Source of the DNA: Labilithrix sp.
Lineage (GTDB): Bacteria > Myxococcota > Polyangia > Polyangiales > Polyangiaceae
DNA: 50,769 nucleotides
Direction: 5' to 3'
NCBI GenBank assembly: GCA_028287035.1
Contig: JAQBQL010000277.1
Span: 1 to 50,769, forward strand
Part shown: one piece after another, positions 18,613 through 26,059 of the stretch
How the letters are laid out: each line of letters starts with the position of its first letter
How positions within the stretch are numbered: the stretch's first letter is position 1
Position numbers and translations under genes: made by a program
The notes under the pieces: model-generated
What the model saw: the letters and a program-made list of their open reading frames with translations, nothing else
What the model was told of the DNA's origin: nothing
The model's database searches: none

Positions 18613-18640
18613 AGGATACACGGCCACAGAAATCGCGGAA
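18613..18640 (-). promoter_or_regulatory. Promoter of the gnd-zwf-opcA-pgl operon
   Basis: On the minus strand TTCCGC (18635-18640), a 16-nt spacer and TATCCT (18613-18618), ending 8 nt before the gnd ATG. The -35 match is weak. Leaderless type. Confidence 0.4.
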
Positions 18641-18739
18641 CGCACCAATCCCGACCGGCGTCGAAGAGAAAGGCGCAGCACCGCTGCTGCCGGTGGCGCT
18701 TGTGCCGACCGACCTCCGCTTTTGCAACACAATCTCAGC

Positions 18740-18767
18740 TTGCGGCGCGGGAACGAGGCCTTAGGTT
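18740..18767 (+). promoter_or_regulatory. Promoter of the 90-residue protein gene
   Basis: TTGCGG (18740-18745), a 16-nt spacer and TAGGTT (18762-18767), ending 6 nt before ATG 18774. No Shine-Dalgarno sequence. Leaderless type. Confidence 0.45.
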
Positions 18768-18773
18768 CGAGAC

Positions 18774-19046
18774 ATGCAAAACGGAGCCCAGAACAACACC
18801 GACCTTTCCGGCAAGCTGCTCGGTTTCGTCCGCGTCGTGGTGGGCGGACAGGCCTTCGATCTCGCGGTCCAGTCGCTCTCCTTCGAAAAGGACGGAACGG
18901 CGGCGGCGGCGGGCGGTTTCTTCTCGCAGGACGGACAGCTCGGCATCCTCGTGGACGAGGGAGCGAGCCCCGCCGAAGCGCGAGCGCAGATCGAGAAGGC
19001 CACCGCTGAGGCAGTGCGCCACCTTTCGCGACGAGTCCTCAACTAA
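18774..19046 (+). CDS. Small protein of unknown function, 90 residues
   Basis: I do not recognise a family. The peptide starts MQNGAQNNTDLSGKLLGFV, has a compact hydrophobic core (FVRVVVGGQAFDLAVQSLSF), a Gly/Ala turn and an amphipathic C-terminal helix (SPAEARAQIEKATAEAVRHLS). It has no signal or membrane helix and one continuous domain is likely. The base composition and promoter-like sequence match its neighbours, so it is probably a real gene. A hairpin lies 24 bp downstream. No functional link to the divergent gnd operon is implied. Confidence 0.6.
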   Translation: MQNGAQNNTDLSGKLLGFVRVVVGGQAFDLAVQSLSFEKDGTAAAAGGFFSQDGQLGILVDEGASPAEARAQIEKATAEAVRHLSRRVLN

Positions 19047-19069
19047 CCCGAAACAAAACTCAAGCGACG

Positions 19070-19090
19070 CGATGCGTGTCTGACGCATCG
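19070..19090. other. Strong stem-loop between two small genes
   Basis: CGATGCGT (19070-19077) pairs perfectly with ACGCATCG (19083-19090) around a 5-nt loop. There is no U-tract directly downstream on the plus strand. It may end or stabilise the upstream transcript or be an operator. The rest of 19047-19203 has only the ribosome binding site of the next gene. Confidence 0.4.
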
Positions 19091-19203
19091 GAACAAAACG
19101 AACACGTCGCGCGTCTCCCCCGCGAGCTCCGATCCCGTCCCGGTTGGACCGTCGCTCGTGGGGAGGGAACAGCCTTGATCTGTCCTGAAGGAGTAGCTGC
19201 ACC

Positions 19204-19536
19204 ATGAATTCGAGCCTCGAGCCCACGAACACCTCCTCCGAGAACACGTCCTCCGAGGAGTCCACGAAGACGGAGTCTGCCACCACGGAGACCCCGAAGC
19301 CCCGTCGTCCCCGCGGCTTTGCCGCCATGGACCGCTCCAAGGTGAGCGAGATCGCGAGCAAGGGCGGGAAGGCAGCGCACGCTGCCGGCACCGCGCACCA
19401 GTTCTCGAGCGACGAGGCGCGCAGCGCCGGCCGCAAGGGTGGCGTTGCCCCTCACGTCCGTCGCGGCCGCGGTCCGCGCCAACCGGTGTCTTCCGCACCG
19501 ACCGGCAACGCTGCGAAGGAGGGGGCGACCGAGTGA
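19204..19536 (+). CDS. KGG-repeat stress-type protein
   Basis: The product is 110 residues. The N-terminal third is a disordered Ser/Thr/Glu segment, followed by GFAAMDRSKVSEIASKGG and a second copy SSDEARSAGRKGG, the KGG (con-10/general stress protein, YciG-like) repeat pair, and a basic Arg-rich tail (HVRRGRGPR). Family members are small hydrophilic proteins tied to stress or sporulation in other organisms; molecular role unknown. AAGGAG ends 9 nt before the ATG, a strong ribosome binding site, and a strong terminator follows, so it is a well-expressed single gene. Confidence 0.8.
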   Translation: MNSSLEPTNTSSENTSSEESTKTESATTETPKPRRPRGFAAMDRSKVSEIASKGGKAAHAAGTAHQFSSDEARSAGRKGGVAPHVRRGRGPRQPVSSAPTGNAAKEGATE

Positions 19537-19566
19537 GTCGCCCGGGGGGTATGACCGCGATTGACC

Positions 19567-19608
19567 GCGAGAGGGACGAGGCGAACAGCCCGTCCCTCTC
19601 GCTTTTTT
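19567..19608 (+). terminator. Rho-independent terminator
   Basis: GCGAGAGGGACG (19567-19578) pairs over 12 bp with CGTCCCTCTCGC (19591-19602) around a 12-nt loop, followed by six T (19603-19608). It ends the KGG-protein transcript and is the only textbook terminator I found in the window. Confidence 0.93.
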
Positions 19609-19642
19609 GTGCCTTTCGTCCGGCAGTGCTCTCATCCGCGGC

Positions 19643-19984
19643 GTGAGCGAGCTACCCGCCGTACGCATCCATTACCCGCACGTCGAGGCGCGGCCCGATC
19701 TCCTCGCGGGTAGCCCGGTGGTGCGCGGGACGAAGGTTCCGGTTCGCCGTCTCTGGGCCTGGCACCGGAAGGGCGTCACCGTCGAGACGCTGATCAAGCG
19801 TTACCCGCAGCTCGGCCCGGCCAAGGTGCTCGGCGCGCTCGCGTTTGCCTACGACAACCAGGACGTGCTCGAGGCGGATCTCGACCGGGAGCAGCGGCTC
19901 CTCGACGCCGAGGCCGAGAAGGTCCCCGGGGCCATGGCGCAGACCGCCCTCCCGTTCCGCGGTCCGGTCGACGAAAAGAAGTAG
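19643..19984 (+). CDS. DUF433 domain protein, possible orphan antitoxin
   Basis: The product is 113 residues from GTG 19643. The DUF433 core is clear: ARPDLLAGSPVVRGTKVPVR, then a winged-helix-like WAWHRKGVTVETLIKRYPQL and VLGALAFAYDNQ, with a Glu-rich C-terminal helix. DUF433 proteins often act as DNA-binding antitoxins next to a PIN- or Mut7-C-type toxin. No toxin gene is adjacent: upstream is the terminator, downstream a sigma factor, 53 bp away. The frame is open upstream to 19607, but that would start beside the terminator T-tract. Confidence 0.7.
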   Translation: MSELPAVRIHYPHVEARPDLLAGSPVVRGTKVPVRRLWAWHRKGVTVETLIKRYPQLGPAKVLGALAFAYDNQDVLEADLDREQRLLDAEAEKVPGAMAQTALPFRGPVDEKK

Positions 19985-20037
19985 CTCTTCGCGCCGATCC
20001 GAAAACTTTCGCGTGCGCGAGGCGTCCAAGCCGCGCC

Positions 20038-20547
20038 ATGAGCACGCAAGGCGCACGACGGTCCGGGGACGACGGGGCCGCCGCAGGGGCAGGGGACACG
20101 CGCGCGGCGGAAGCGCTCCGCGTGCACGGCGCGTGCGTCGGGCGCGTGTGCATGGCGCTGCTCGGAGATCCCGCCGAGGTCGAACGCGCCCTCGAGGACG
20201 TCGCGCGGCAGGCCGGGAGCATCGACGCGGGCGCCATCGCCGCGGGCAGCGGGGAGGCCGCCGCCCTCGAGTACCTCCTCACACTGGCGCGCGCCGCATG
20301 CGCGACGAGGCTCTCGAAGGTGCCGCTCGGGCGCGCCACGTCCCCGCGGCTCACGGCGACCGGTCCCGCGGAAGCGCGCGCCGCCCTCGGCCGGCTCCGC
20401 CCCACCGAGCGCGAGGCGGTGGTGCTCGTGACCGTCGGCGGCCTCGACGTGGCGGCAGCGGCCCGGGTGTGCGGCATCGATCTCGAGACGGCGCGCGGAC
20501 GCATCGCGCGCGGACTGTCCCAGCTCACGAAGGAGAAGACGACATGA
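20038..20547 (+). CDS. ECF-like RNA polymerase sigma factor
   Basis: The product is 169 residues. A weakly conserved sigma-2 part (ALRVHGACVGRVCMALLGDPAEVERALEDV) and a clearer sigma-4 helix-turn-helix (ALGRLRPTEREAVVLVTVGGLDVAAAARVCGI, split here by motif: RLRPTEREAVVL, then VCGIDLETARGRIARGLSQL) fit the ECF family. The conserved region-2 DNA-melting residues are hard to see, so its promoter activity is uncertain. It overlaps by ATGA the giant downstream gene, whose N-terminus is a zinc anti-sigma motif: a classic sigma/anti-sigma pairing. No promoter resembling its own target was identified. Confidence 0.75.
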   Translation: MSTQGARRSGDDGAAAGAGDTRAAEALRVHGACVGRVCMALLGDPAEVERALEDVARQAGSIDAGAIAAGSGEAAALEYLLTLARAACATRLSKVPLGRATSPRLTATGPAEARAALGRLRPTEREAVVLVTVGGLDVAAAARVCGIDLETARGRIARGLSQLTKEKTT

Positions 20548-23500
20548 CGGACGCCACCTGCCAGCGGGTTCCGGAGGCGCTCGTCGCGCTTGCTTCGGGT
20601 GAGGACGACCCGGCGCTCGACGCGCACGTCGCGGGCTGCGACGCCTGCCGCGACGCGCGGCACGATCTCGAGAGCTCGCTCGCCGATCTCGCCGGAGCAG
20701 GCGATGATTTCGTGCTCACCCCGGCGCTCACCGAACGGCTCGTCGCCATCGCGAACGACGCCGCGCCGCGCAGCACGCCCGCCGAGCGGGTCAGCGTGAC
20801 CCGCATGCGGGACAGCGCCTCCGCGGGTGGGTCCACGTCGCCGAGGGGACCGCCCTCCGCCGCGGCGTCGACGGATGCAGGGCGGCGACTCCGAGGCCGG
20901 CGCGCGACGTGGCTCCTCCTCGCTGGCTGCGCGACCATCGCGGCGAGCGGCGTCGCCGGCGTGGTGGTCGCCGACCGGCAACGGGCGCCCGCGGCGGTCG
21001 CCTCCCGGGCGTGGCACGGAAAGGTCGCCGCCATCGCGCGGAGCGGCGCCGACAAGAAGGGCGGGCTCTTCGTCGGCGCTGCGTCAGGCAGAGCGGAGCT
21101 CGGCGAGGGCGCCGAGATCAAGGCCGGGATGCAGCTCGCGACCGACGCCCGTTCACGCGCGCGGCTCGAGCTCGACGACGGGACGGTGATGGTGCTCGAC
21201 CGCGGAACGACCGTCACGGTCGGAGACGCCCCGCGCACCCTGCGGCTCGAGGACGGCGCGCTGCTCGCCGACGTCGCCCACGTGGACGGCGCGCCCGCAG
21301 CCTGGATCGACACGCCCAGCGGACGCGTGCACGTTCTCGGAACGAAGCTCGCGGTCACCGCCGCCGCCGGCCGCACGAACGTCGAGGTGCTGCGCGGCGA
21401 CGTCGAGGTCTCGGTCGGCAGCGGCGCGCCGAGCCACGTGGCCGCGGGCCAGGAGGGCGTCCTCTCCGACGGACGCATCGACGTCGCGCCGGCGAGCGAT
21501 CTCGCGCAGCGCGCCGCGTTCGGCGAGGAGCTCGTGTCCGCACACAACGAGGACGCGGAGGCGCCGGCGAGCGGCCTCGGTGAGCTGCGCGCCCGCCGGC
21601 CCGGCCGGGCCGACGAGAAGGACCACGCCGTTCATCTCGCGCGCCATGCCGTGAAGGTCCGGATCGCCGGCAACGTGGCGCGGACCGAGATCGACGAGGT
21701 GTTCTCGAATGACACCGCCGACGAGCTCGAGGGCATCTACCGCTTTCCGCTCCCGCACGGCGCGCAGATCGAGCGGCTGGCGCTGGAGGTGGACGGCAAG
21801 CTGGTCGACGGCGAGTTCGTGGACAAGGCGAAGGCCGCCGCCATCTGGCGGGGCGCCATCCGCAACGCCGCGCCCCAGCAGCCCCGGCCTCGCGAGGAGA
21901 TCGTGTGGGTGCCGGGCCCGTGGCACGATCCGGCGCTCCTCGAGTGGGAGCGGGGCGGCCGCTTCGAGCTCAAGATCTTCCCGATCCCGAAGAAGGGATC
22001 GCGCCGCGTGGTCATCGCCTACACGGAGACGGTCGCGCCCGTGGCGGGCATCCGGCGCTACGTCTATCCGCTGCCCCAGGGGTCGTCGAGCACGCTGACC
22101 ATCGACGACTTCTCGGTGGACGCGCAGGTGATCGGGAACGATCCGGCGACGCCGGTGCGCGTCCGTGGCTACGAGCTCACGCGCAAGGACGAGGGCTCGG
22201 TGCCGCGTCTCGTCACCCAGGCGAGCGCGTTCACGCCCTCCGGTGATCTCGCGATCGAGTACGGCATGGGCGACCGGGCCACCGACGCCAGCGTCTGGGC
22301 CTACCGCGCGCCGGCGACGCGCGGCGCGGAGGACCCGGTCGGGCAGGATGCCTTCGTCACGCTGGCGCTCCGCCCCAAGCTGCCGAAGTGGGCGGACGTG
22401 AAGCCGCGCGACCAGGTGATCGTCCTCGACGCCGGCCGCGCGATGTACGGCGAGCGCTTCGCACGCGCCAAGCGTCTTGCGGTGCAGATGACCCAGGAGA
22501 TGGACCGCCGCGATCGCGTGACGGTGCTCGCCTGTGACGTCGGCTGCCGGGCGCTCCCCGGCGGGTTCGCTGCGCCAGGCGCGCCCGCGGCTCACGACGT
22601 CGACGCGTTCCTCGCGGGGAGCAAGCCGGACGGTGCGAGCGATCTCGTCGCCGCGGTGCGTGCCGCGACGCAGGTCTCCGGGCGGGACCCGGCCCGCGAC
22701 CTGCGCGTCGTCCTGCTGAGCGACGGCGTCGCGACCGCCGGTTACCGGAGCGGAGGGCGCATCGCCAACGAGGTCGCCGACGCGGTGACCGGGAGCGCCG
22801 AGGTGGTGACGGTGCCCATCGGCGCCGACGCGGACGTCGCGCTGCTCGGCGAGATCGCGCGAGGCGGAGGGGGCGTGGTCGTCCCGTACCAGCCGGGCCA
22901 GCGGCTCGAGGCGACGGCGCTCGAGGTTCTCAACGCCACGTACGGTACGACGCTGCGTGACGTCCAGATCGAGCTGCCCTCGGGCCTCCACGACGTGGCG
23001 CCCGCGAGTCTTCCGCCACTCCGCGCCGGGTCCGAGACGCTCGTCATGGCGCGCCTGACCGGCACCGAGATCAAGGGTGACGTCGTGCTCCGCGGCAAGG
23101 TCGGCGGCGATCCGTTCGAGGCCCGCTACCCCGTCGACGCGAAGGTCTCGACCGAGGCGGGGAACGCGTTCGTGCCCCGGCTGTTCGCGGCGGCCCGCAT
23201 CGCCGATCGCGAGCGCGACGCGACCGAGTCCCAGCGCGCGGAGCTCGTCGCGCTGTCGCGGCGCTTCTCGGTGCCCTCCCGCTTCACGTCCCTGCTGGTC
23301 CTCGAGAGCGAGGCGATGTTCAAGGCGTTCGGGATCGACCGCGCCGAGCACGCCGCGCAGTGGACGGGCGAGGCGGCCGCGACGGGAGCGCTCGTCGCGA
23401 CCGTGGCGTCCCCGGCGGACTCCCCGGCGCTCGCCATGAACGCGTTCGGCGGGGGCGGACGCAGCGCGGCCGGTCACGTCGCGCGCGCCGTCGCCGATCC

Positions 23501-24980
23501 CTTCGGCGCCGACGACGTCGCCGAGGCCAAGAAGGACGCCGAAGGAACGGCCCAGGGGTTCGGCGCCGGTGCCGGCCTCCTCGGCGGCGCGATCGGCAGC
23601 GCTGCCGCGCCGGTCCCCGCCGCCACCGCCTCGCCGGCGCAGCAGGACGAGCGCGCAGCGCGAGCGCCCAAGGCTGCGCCACGTCGCGCGCCGGAGCCGC
23701 TCGGCTTCGACGACCCGCGGTCCGGCGGGCGCCTGATGCGGCGCATCTACGTGCGGAAGGCGAGCATCACCTCCGGCGCCGGGCCCGCGGTGGCGGCGGA
23801 CAAGCTCACGCAGGCGAGGGCCGCCGTGCAGGCGGCGCCCGACGAGCGCGCCCGCCACAAGGAGCTCGCGAAGCTCCTCGCGGTCGGCGGACAGCTCGAC
23901 GAGCTCGACGAGGCGCTCGAGAAGTGGAGCGCGCGCGACCCGCTCGACGCCGACGTCATCGTGGGCCGCGCCGACCTCGCCGCGCGCCGCGGCGACCGCG
24001 AGGGCTCGCTCCGGATCCTGAGCGGCGCCCTCGCGGCGAGCGCGATGAGCCGGGACGAGGCCTTCCTCGTCGCGACCACGGTGGGCCGCAGCTACGAGCG
24101 GCTCGGTCGCACGGAGGCCTGCGCGTTCCACGTCACGGCGGCCGAGCTGCGCCCGGCGGACGTGGACGTGATGGCGCGCGCCGTGGCTTGCGAGCGGCGC
24201 GCCGGACGCGATCGGTCGGCGGAGCGTTGGCTGGGCACGATGAAGGAGCCGATGCGCGCGGCGGTCTCCCTCGCCGCCGCGAAGGTCGACCCCGCGAAGA
24301 CCGACGTGACGAACGGGGACATCGTGCTCGCCGCGACGTGGGACGGAGGGGCCGACGTCGACCTCGCGCTGGTCGACCCGAGCGGTCGCCGCGCCGGCGT
24401 CGCGACGCGCATGAAGGGCGCGCGCATCGAGGGCGCGAGCTCACGCGACCACGAGACCCTGGCGCTCGCGTCCAACGACGCCGGCTCCTTCGTCATCGAG
24501 GTGGTGCGGGCAGGCTCCGGCGAGGGGGCCGGCGCTGCGGTGAGCGGGAAGGTGACGGTGCGCGCCTTCGGCCAGACCCAGACGCTGCCGTTCACGCTGA
24601 CGGGCGCACGCACGCAGGTCGGGCGCATCGACGCGCGCTGGGAGGCGCAGCTGGTTCCGTTCGCGCAGGAGGGATGGGGTCCCACCGCTCCGCGAGACCC
24701 GTGGCCCGGCACGGGCTTCGACCGCGGCGCGGCATCGAGCTCGCTCGGCGCCGTGGACCTGCGGGCGTGCGGCGCGAGCGGCCAGGTCGGGACGGGCCAC
24801 GTCACCGTCACGTTCGCACCGACCGGCCGGGTGTCCGAGGTGACGGTCGACGACGCGACGTTCTCCGGCACCCCTGCGGGGCGCTGCGTCGCGAGCGCGT
24901 TCTTCGTCGCCGCCGCGCCCGCCTTCTCGGGCGGACCCGTGCGCGTCGGCAAGAGCTTCACCCTGGGCGCGGCGCGCTGA
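20544..24980 (+). CDS. Giant anti-sigma/FecR/VIT/VWA/TPR/DUF2135/AgmX-like fusion
   Basis: The product is 1478 residues. Order: zinc anti-sigma motif H28-x3-C32-x2-C35; linker; one membrane helix (about 122-142); FecR-like beta domain (about 160-310: AGMQLATDARSRARLEL, IDTPSGRVHVLGTK, VEVLRGDVEVSV); VIT domain (about 360-500: NVARTEIDEVFSNDT, LEGIYRFPLP); VWA domain (about 620-780) whose MIDAS reads DAGRA (D629) instead of DxSxS, with SDG at 726-728; a Gly/Ala linker; TPR-like helices (about 1085-1225); DUF2135/YfaP-like segment (WDGGADVDLALVDPSGR, 1266-1282); and an AgmX/PglI-type C-terminal domain (1400-1475: GTGHVTVTFAPTGRV, SGTPAGRCVA, FSGGPVRVGKSFTL). The anti-sigma part would be cytoplasmic and the rest periplasmic. 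The ATGA overlap with the sigma gene fixes the start. Confidence 0.88.
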   Translation: MTDATCQRVPEALVALASGEDDPALDAHVAGCDACRDARHDLESSLADLAGAGDDFVLTPALTERLVAIANDAAPRSTPAERVSVTRMRDSASAGGSTSPRGPPSAAASTDAGRRLRGRRATWLLLAGCATIAASGVAGVVVADRQRAPAAVASRAWHGKVAAIARSGADKKGGLFVGAASGRAELGEGAEIKAGMQLATDARSRARLELDDGTVMVLDRGTTVTVGDAPRTLRLEDGALLADVAHVDGAPAAWIDTPSGRVHVLGTKLAVTAAAGRTNVEVLRGDVEVSVGSGAPSHVAAGQEGVLSDGRIDVAPASDLAQRAAFGEELVSAHNEDAEAPASGLGELRARRPGRADEKDHAVHLARHAVKVRIAGNVARTEIDEVFSNDTADELEGIYRFPLPHGAQIERLALEVDGKLVDGEFVDKAKAAAIWRGAIRNAAPQQPRPREEIVWVPGPWHDPALLEWERGGRFELKIFPIPKKGSRRVVIAYTETVAPVAGIRRYVYPLPQGSSSTLTIDDFSVDAQVIGNDPATPVRVRGYELTRKDEGSVPRLVTQASAFTPSGDLAIEYGMGDRATDASVWAYRAPATRGAEDPVGQDAFVTLALRPKLPKWADVKPRDQVIVLDAGRAMYGERFARAKRLAVQMTQEMDRRDRVTVLACDVGCRALPGGFAAPGAPAAHDVDAFLAGSKPDGASDLVAAVRAATQVSGRDPARDLRVVLLSDGVATAGYRSGGRIANEVADAVTGSAEVVTVPIGADADVALLGEIARGGGGVVVPYQPGQRLEATALEVLNATYGTTLRDVQIELPSGLHDVAPASLPPLRAGSETLVMARLTGTEIKGDVVLRGKVGGDPFEARYPVDAKVSTEAGNAFVPRLFAAARIADRERDATESQRAELVALSRRFSVPSRFTSLLVLESEAMFKAFGIDRAEHAAQWTGEAAATGALVATVASPADSPALAMNAFGGGGRSAAGHVARAVADPFGADDVAEAKKDAEGTAQGFGAGAGLLGGAIGSAAAPVPAATASPAQQDERAARAPKAAPRRAPEPLGFDDPRSGGRLMRRIYVRKASITSGAGPAVAADKLTQARAAVQAAPDERARHKELAKLLAVGGQLDELDEALEKWSARDPLDADVIVGRADLAARRGDREGSLRILSGALAASAMSRDEAFLVATTVGRSYERLGRTEACAFHVTAAELRPADVDVMARAVACERRAGRDRSAERWLGTMKEPMRAAVSLAAAKVDPAKTDVTNGDIVLAATWDGGADVDLALVDPSGRRAGVATRMKGARIEGASSRDHETLALASNDAGSFVIEVVRAGSGEGAGAAVSGKVTVRAFGQTQTLPFTLTGARTQVGRIDARWEAQLVPFAQEGWGPTAPRDPWPGTGFDRGAASSSLGAVDLRACGASGQVGTGHVTVTFAPTGRVSEVTVDDATFSGTPAGRCVASAFFVAAAPAFSGGPVRVGKSFTLGAAR

Positions 24981-24995
24981 TCCGAGCGCCCGCGC

Positions 24996-25439
24996 TCAGC
25001 GGGACGGCGTGGCCGAGCTCGCCTCGACGGCCTTGACGATCACCTCGAGCGCGTCGATCACCTTGGCGCGATCGGCGCGCGGGACCTTGTCGAGCAGCGA
25101 GCCGAACGCCGACGCGGCGCCGCTCCCGACGGACTGCGCGGCGCGACGACCACGCGGCGTGAGGCGCACGTCGGTCTGGCGTCCGTCGTCCGAGCCCTTC
25201 TGACGAGCGATGAGGCCGGCGCGCTCGAGGCCCGACAGGTTGCGGCTCGCGGTCGAGGGATCGATCCCGAGCAGCGTCGCGAGCGTGGAGGTCGAGACGG
25301 CGCCCTTCTCGGCGATGAGCTGCAGCGTCTCGGCCTGCTGCGGGGTCACGTCGCCCGCGCGAGCGCGTTCACGCGCCACGCGACCGAGACCACGAGCTAG
25401 TGCGAGGAGAGCGCGCGCGAACCTGTCCTGGTCGGCCAT
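24996..25439 (-). CDS. MarR-family transcriptional regulator
   Basis: The product is 147 residues. It has the winged helix of the family: TPQQAETLQLIAEKG, recognition region STLATLLGIDPSTASRNLSG, LERAGLIARQ and the wing SDDGRQTDVRLTPRG, flanked by dimerisation helices. Such dimers bind palindromes and release them on binding small phenolic or oxidised ligands. A TGTA-N3-TACA palindrome overlaps its own -10, suggesting autorepression. It lies between the giant anti-sigma gene (convergent, 15 bp) and a small exported protein gene on the same strand 140 bp upstream, a possible target. Confidence 0.9.
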   Translation of the reverse strand: MADQDRFARALLALARGLGRVARERARAGDVTPQQAETLQLIAEKGAVSTSTLATLLGIDPSTASRNLSGLERAGLIARQKGSDDGRQTDVRLTPRGRRAAQSVGSGAASAFGSLLDKVPRADRAKVIDALEVIVKAVEASSATPSR

Positions 25440-25451
25440 GGGAAGGGGACA

Positions 25452-25481
25452 TGTACTCTACAACTCTCGGCCGGGCGTCAA
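25452..25481 (-). promoter_or_regulatory. marR-type gene promoter with overlapping palindrome
   Basis: On the minus strand TTGACG (25476-25481), a 15-nt spacer and TAGAGT (25455-25460). The palindrome TGTA-CTC-TACA (25452-25462) covers the -10, a position suited to repression by the encoded MarR protein. The distance to the ATG is about 15 nt. Confidence 0.45.
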
Positions 25482-25579
25482 GCCTCGAATGCCGGGGCTC
25501 CGAGCTTCCCCGATCAAAACCGGTGATTGTCGCAGCGTTGTCGCGCGTGCGAACGGCACGCGAGCCACGCGAACGCGGC

Positions 25580-25771
25580 TCAGTGGATGTGGCCGTTGAC
25601 GGGCGAGCTCTGAGGCGACGCGGCGACGGGCATCGGAACGTGCGCGACCGAGATGTTCATCACGCGACCGTTGAGGATCGCGCCGGCCTGCGCGCCGATC
25701 GCGAACGCAGCGACCGTACCCATGAGCGCGATCGCGACGACGGCGGACCTCGTTGCCATTCTGCTCTGCAT
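25580..25771 (-). CDS. Small exported or membrane peptide, 63 residues
   Basis: The start is ATG 25771, preceded 7 nt upstream by AGGAGG, one of the strongest ribosome binding sites in the window. The peptide begins MQSRMATRSAVVAIALMG and has one hydrophobic helix (about 9-31) that could be a signal peptide ending in AQAGA or AIGAQA, then a short polar tail ending SPVNGHIH with His residues that might bind metal. I do not recognise a family. A longer in-frame start at 25822 lacks the ribosome binding site. It precedes the marR-type gene on the same strand. Confidence 0.6.
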   Translation of the reverse strand: MQSRMATRSAVVAIALMGTVAAFAIGAQAGAILNGRVMNISVAHVPMPVAASPQSSPVNGHIH

Positions 25772-26059
25772 GACTCGACCTCCTTTGGACTGACTGGAAG
25801 CAAGCTGCGAACGGGAACGCAAACGAGAGAGTGACCGTGACCGAAAGCGAGCTGACCTGCCGCGGGGGCGGTCAACAATGGAGCCACTTTACGCCTGACA
25901 AGCGCTGCCGCTACGAGCGATTTGCCACAATCGCCGGTTTCCGGAGCGTCTCACGTAGGCGCCCCACCTACTGTTCCGTGCACGGCCCTACGATGCTAGC
26001 GTTCACGCGTTGGTCCGCCTTTCGTCGGCAATGTTGTTACTCTCCGGGGAAGTACTGCG
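25772..26059. other. Divergent intergenic region before the giant kinase
   Basis: This gap of 288 bases separates the small peptide gene (minus) and the kinase gene (plus). It is relatively AT-richer than its surroundings. I see a GGGGAAG ribosome binding site before ATG 26060 and no certain promoter, tRNA or small RNA. Confidence 0.4.

Noticed and set aside
18605..19203. Looked for tRNA or small RNA genes in the largest gaps
   Set aside because: No cloverleaf, CCA-ending stem or conserved RNA motif found by eye in the gaps 18605-18773, 19047-19203, 25772-26059, 33146-33449 or 37001-37194.
20038..20547. Considered the sigma-like protein as a plain DNA-binding helix-turn-helix regulator
   Set aside because: The overlap with a gene starting with a zinc anti-sigma motif and the RLRPTEREAVVL helix fit the sigma-4 region better. 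Kept as ECF-like with reservations about region 2.
21153..24131. A 992-codon open frame opposite the giant anti-sigma gene
   Set aside because: Same antisense artefact; the plus strand has FecR, VIT, VWA and DUF2135 motifs.
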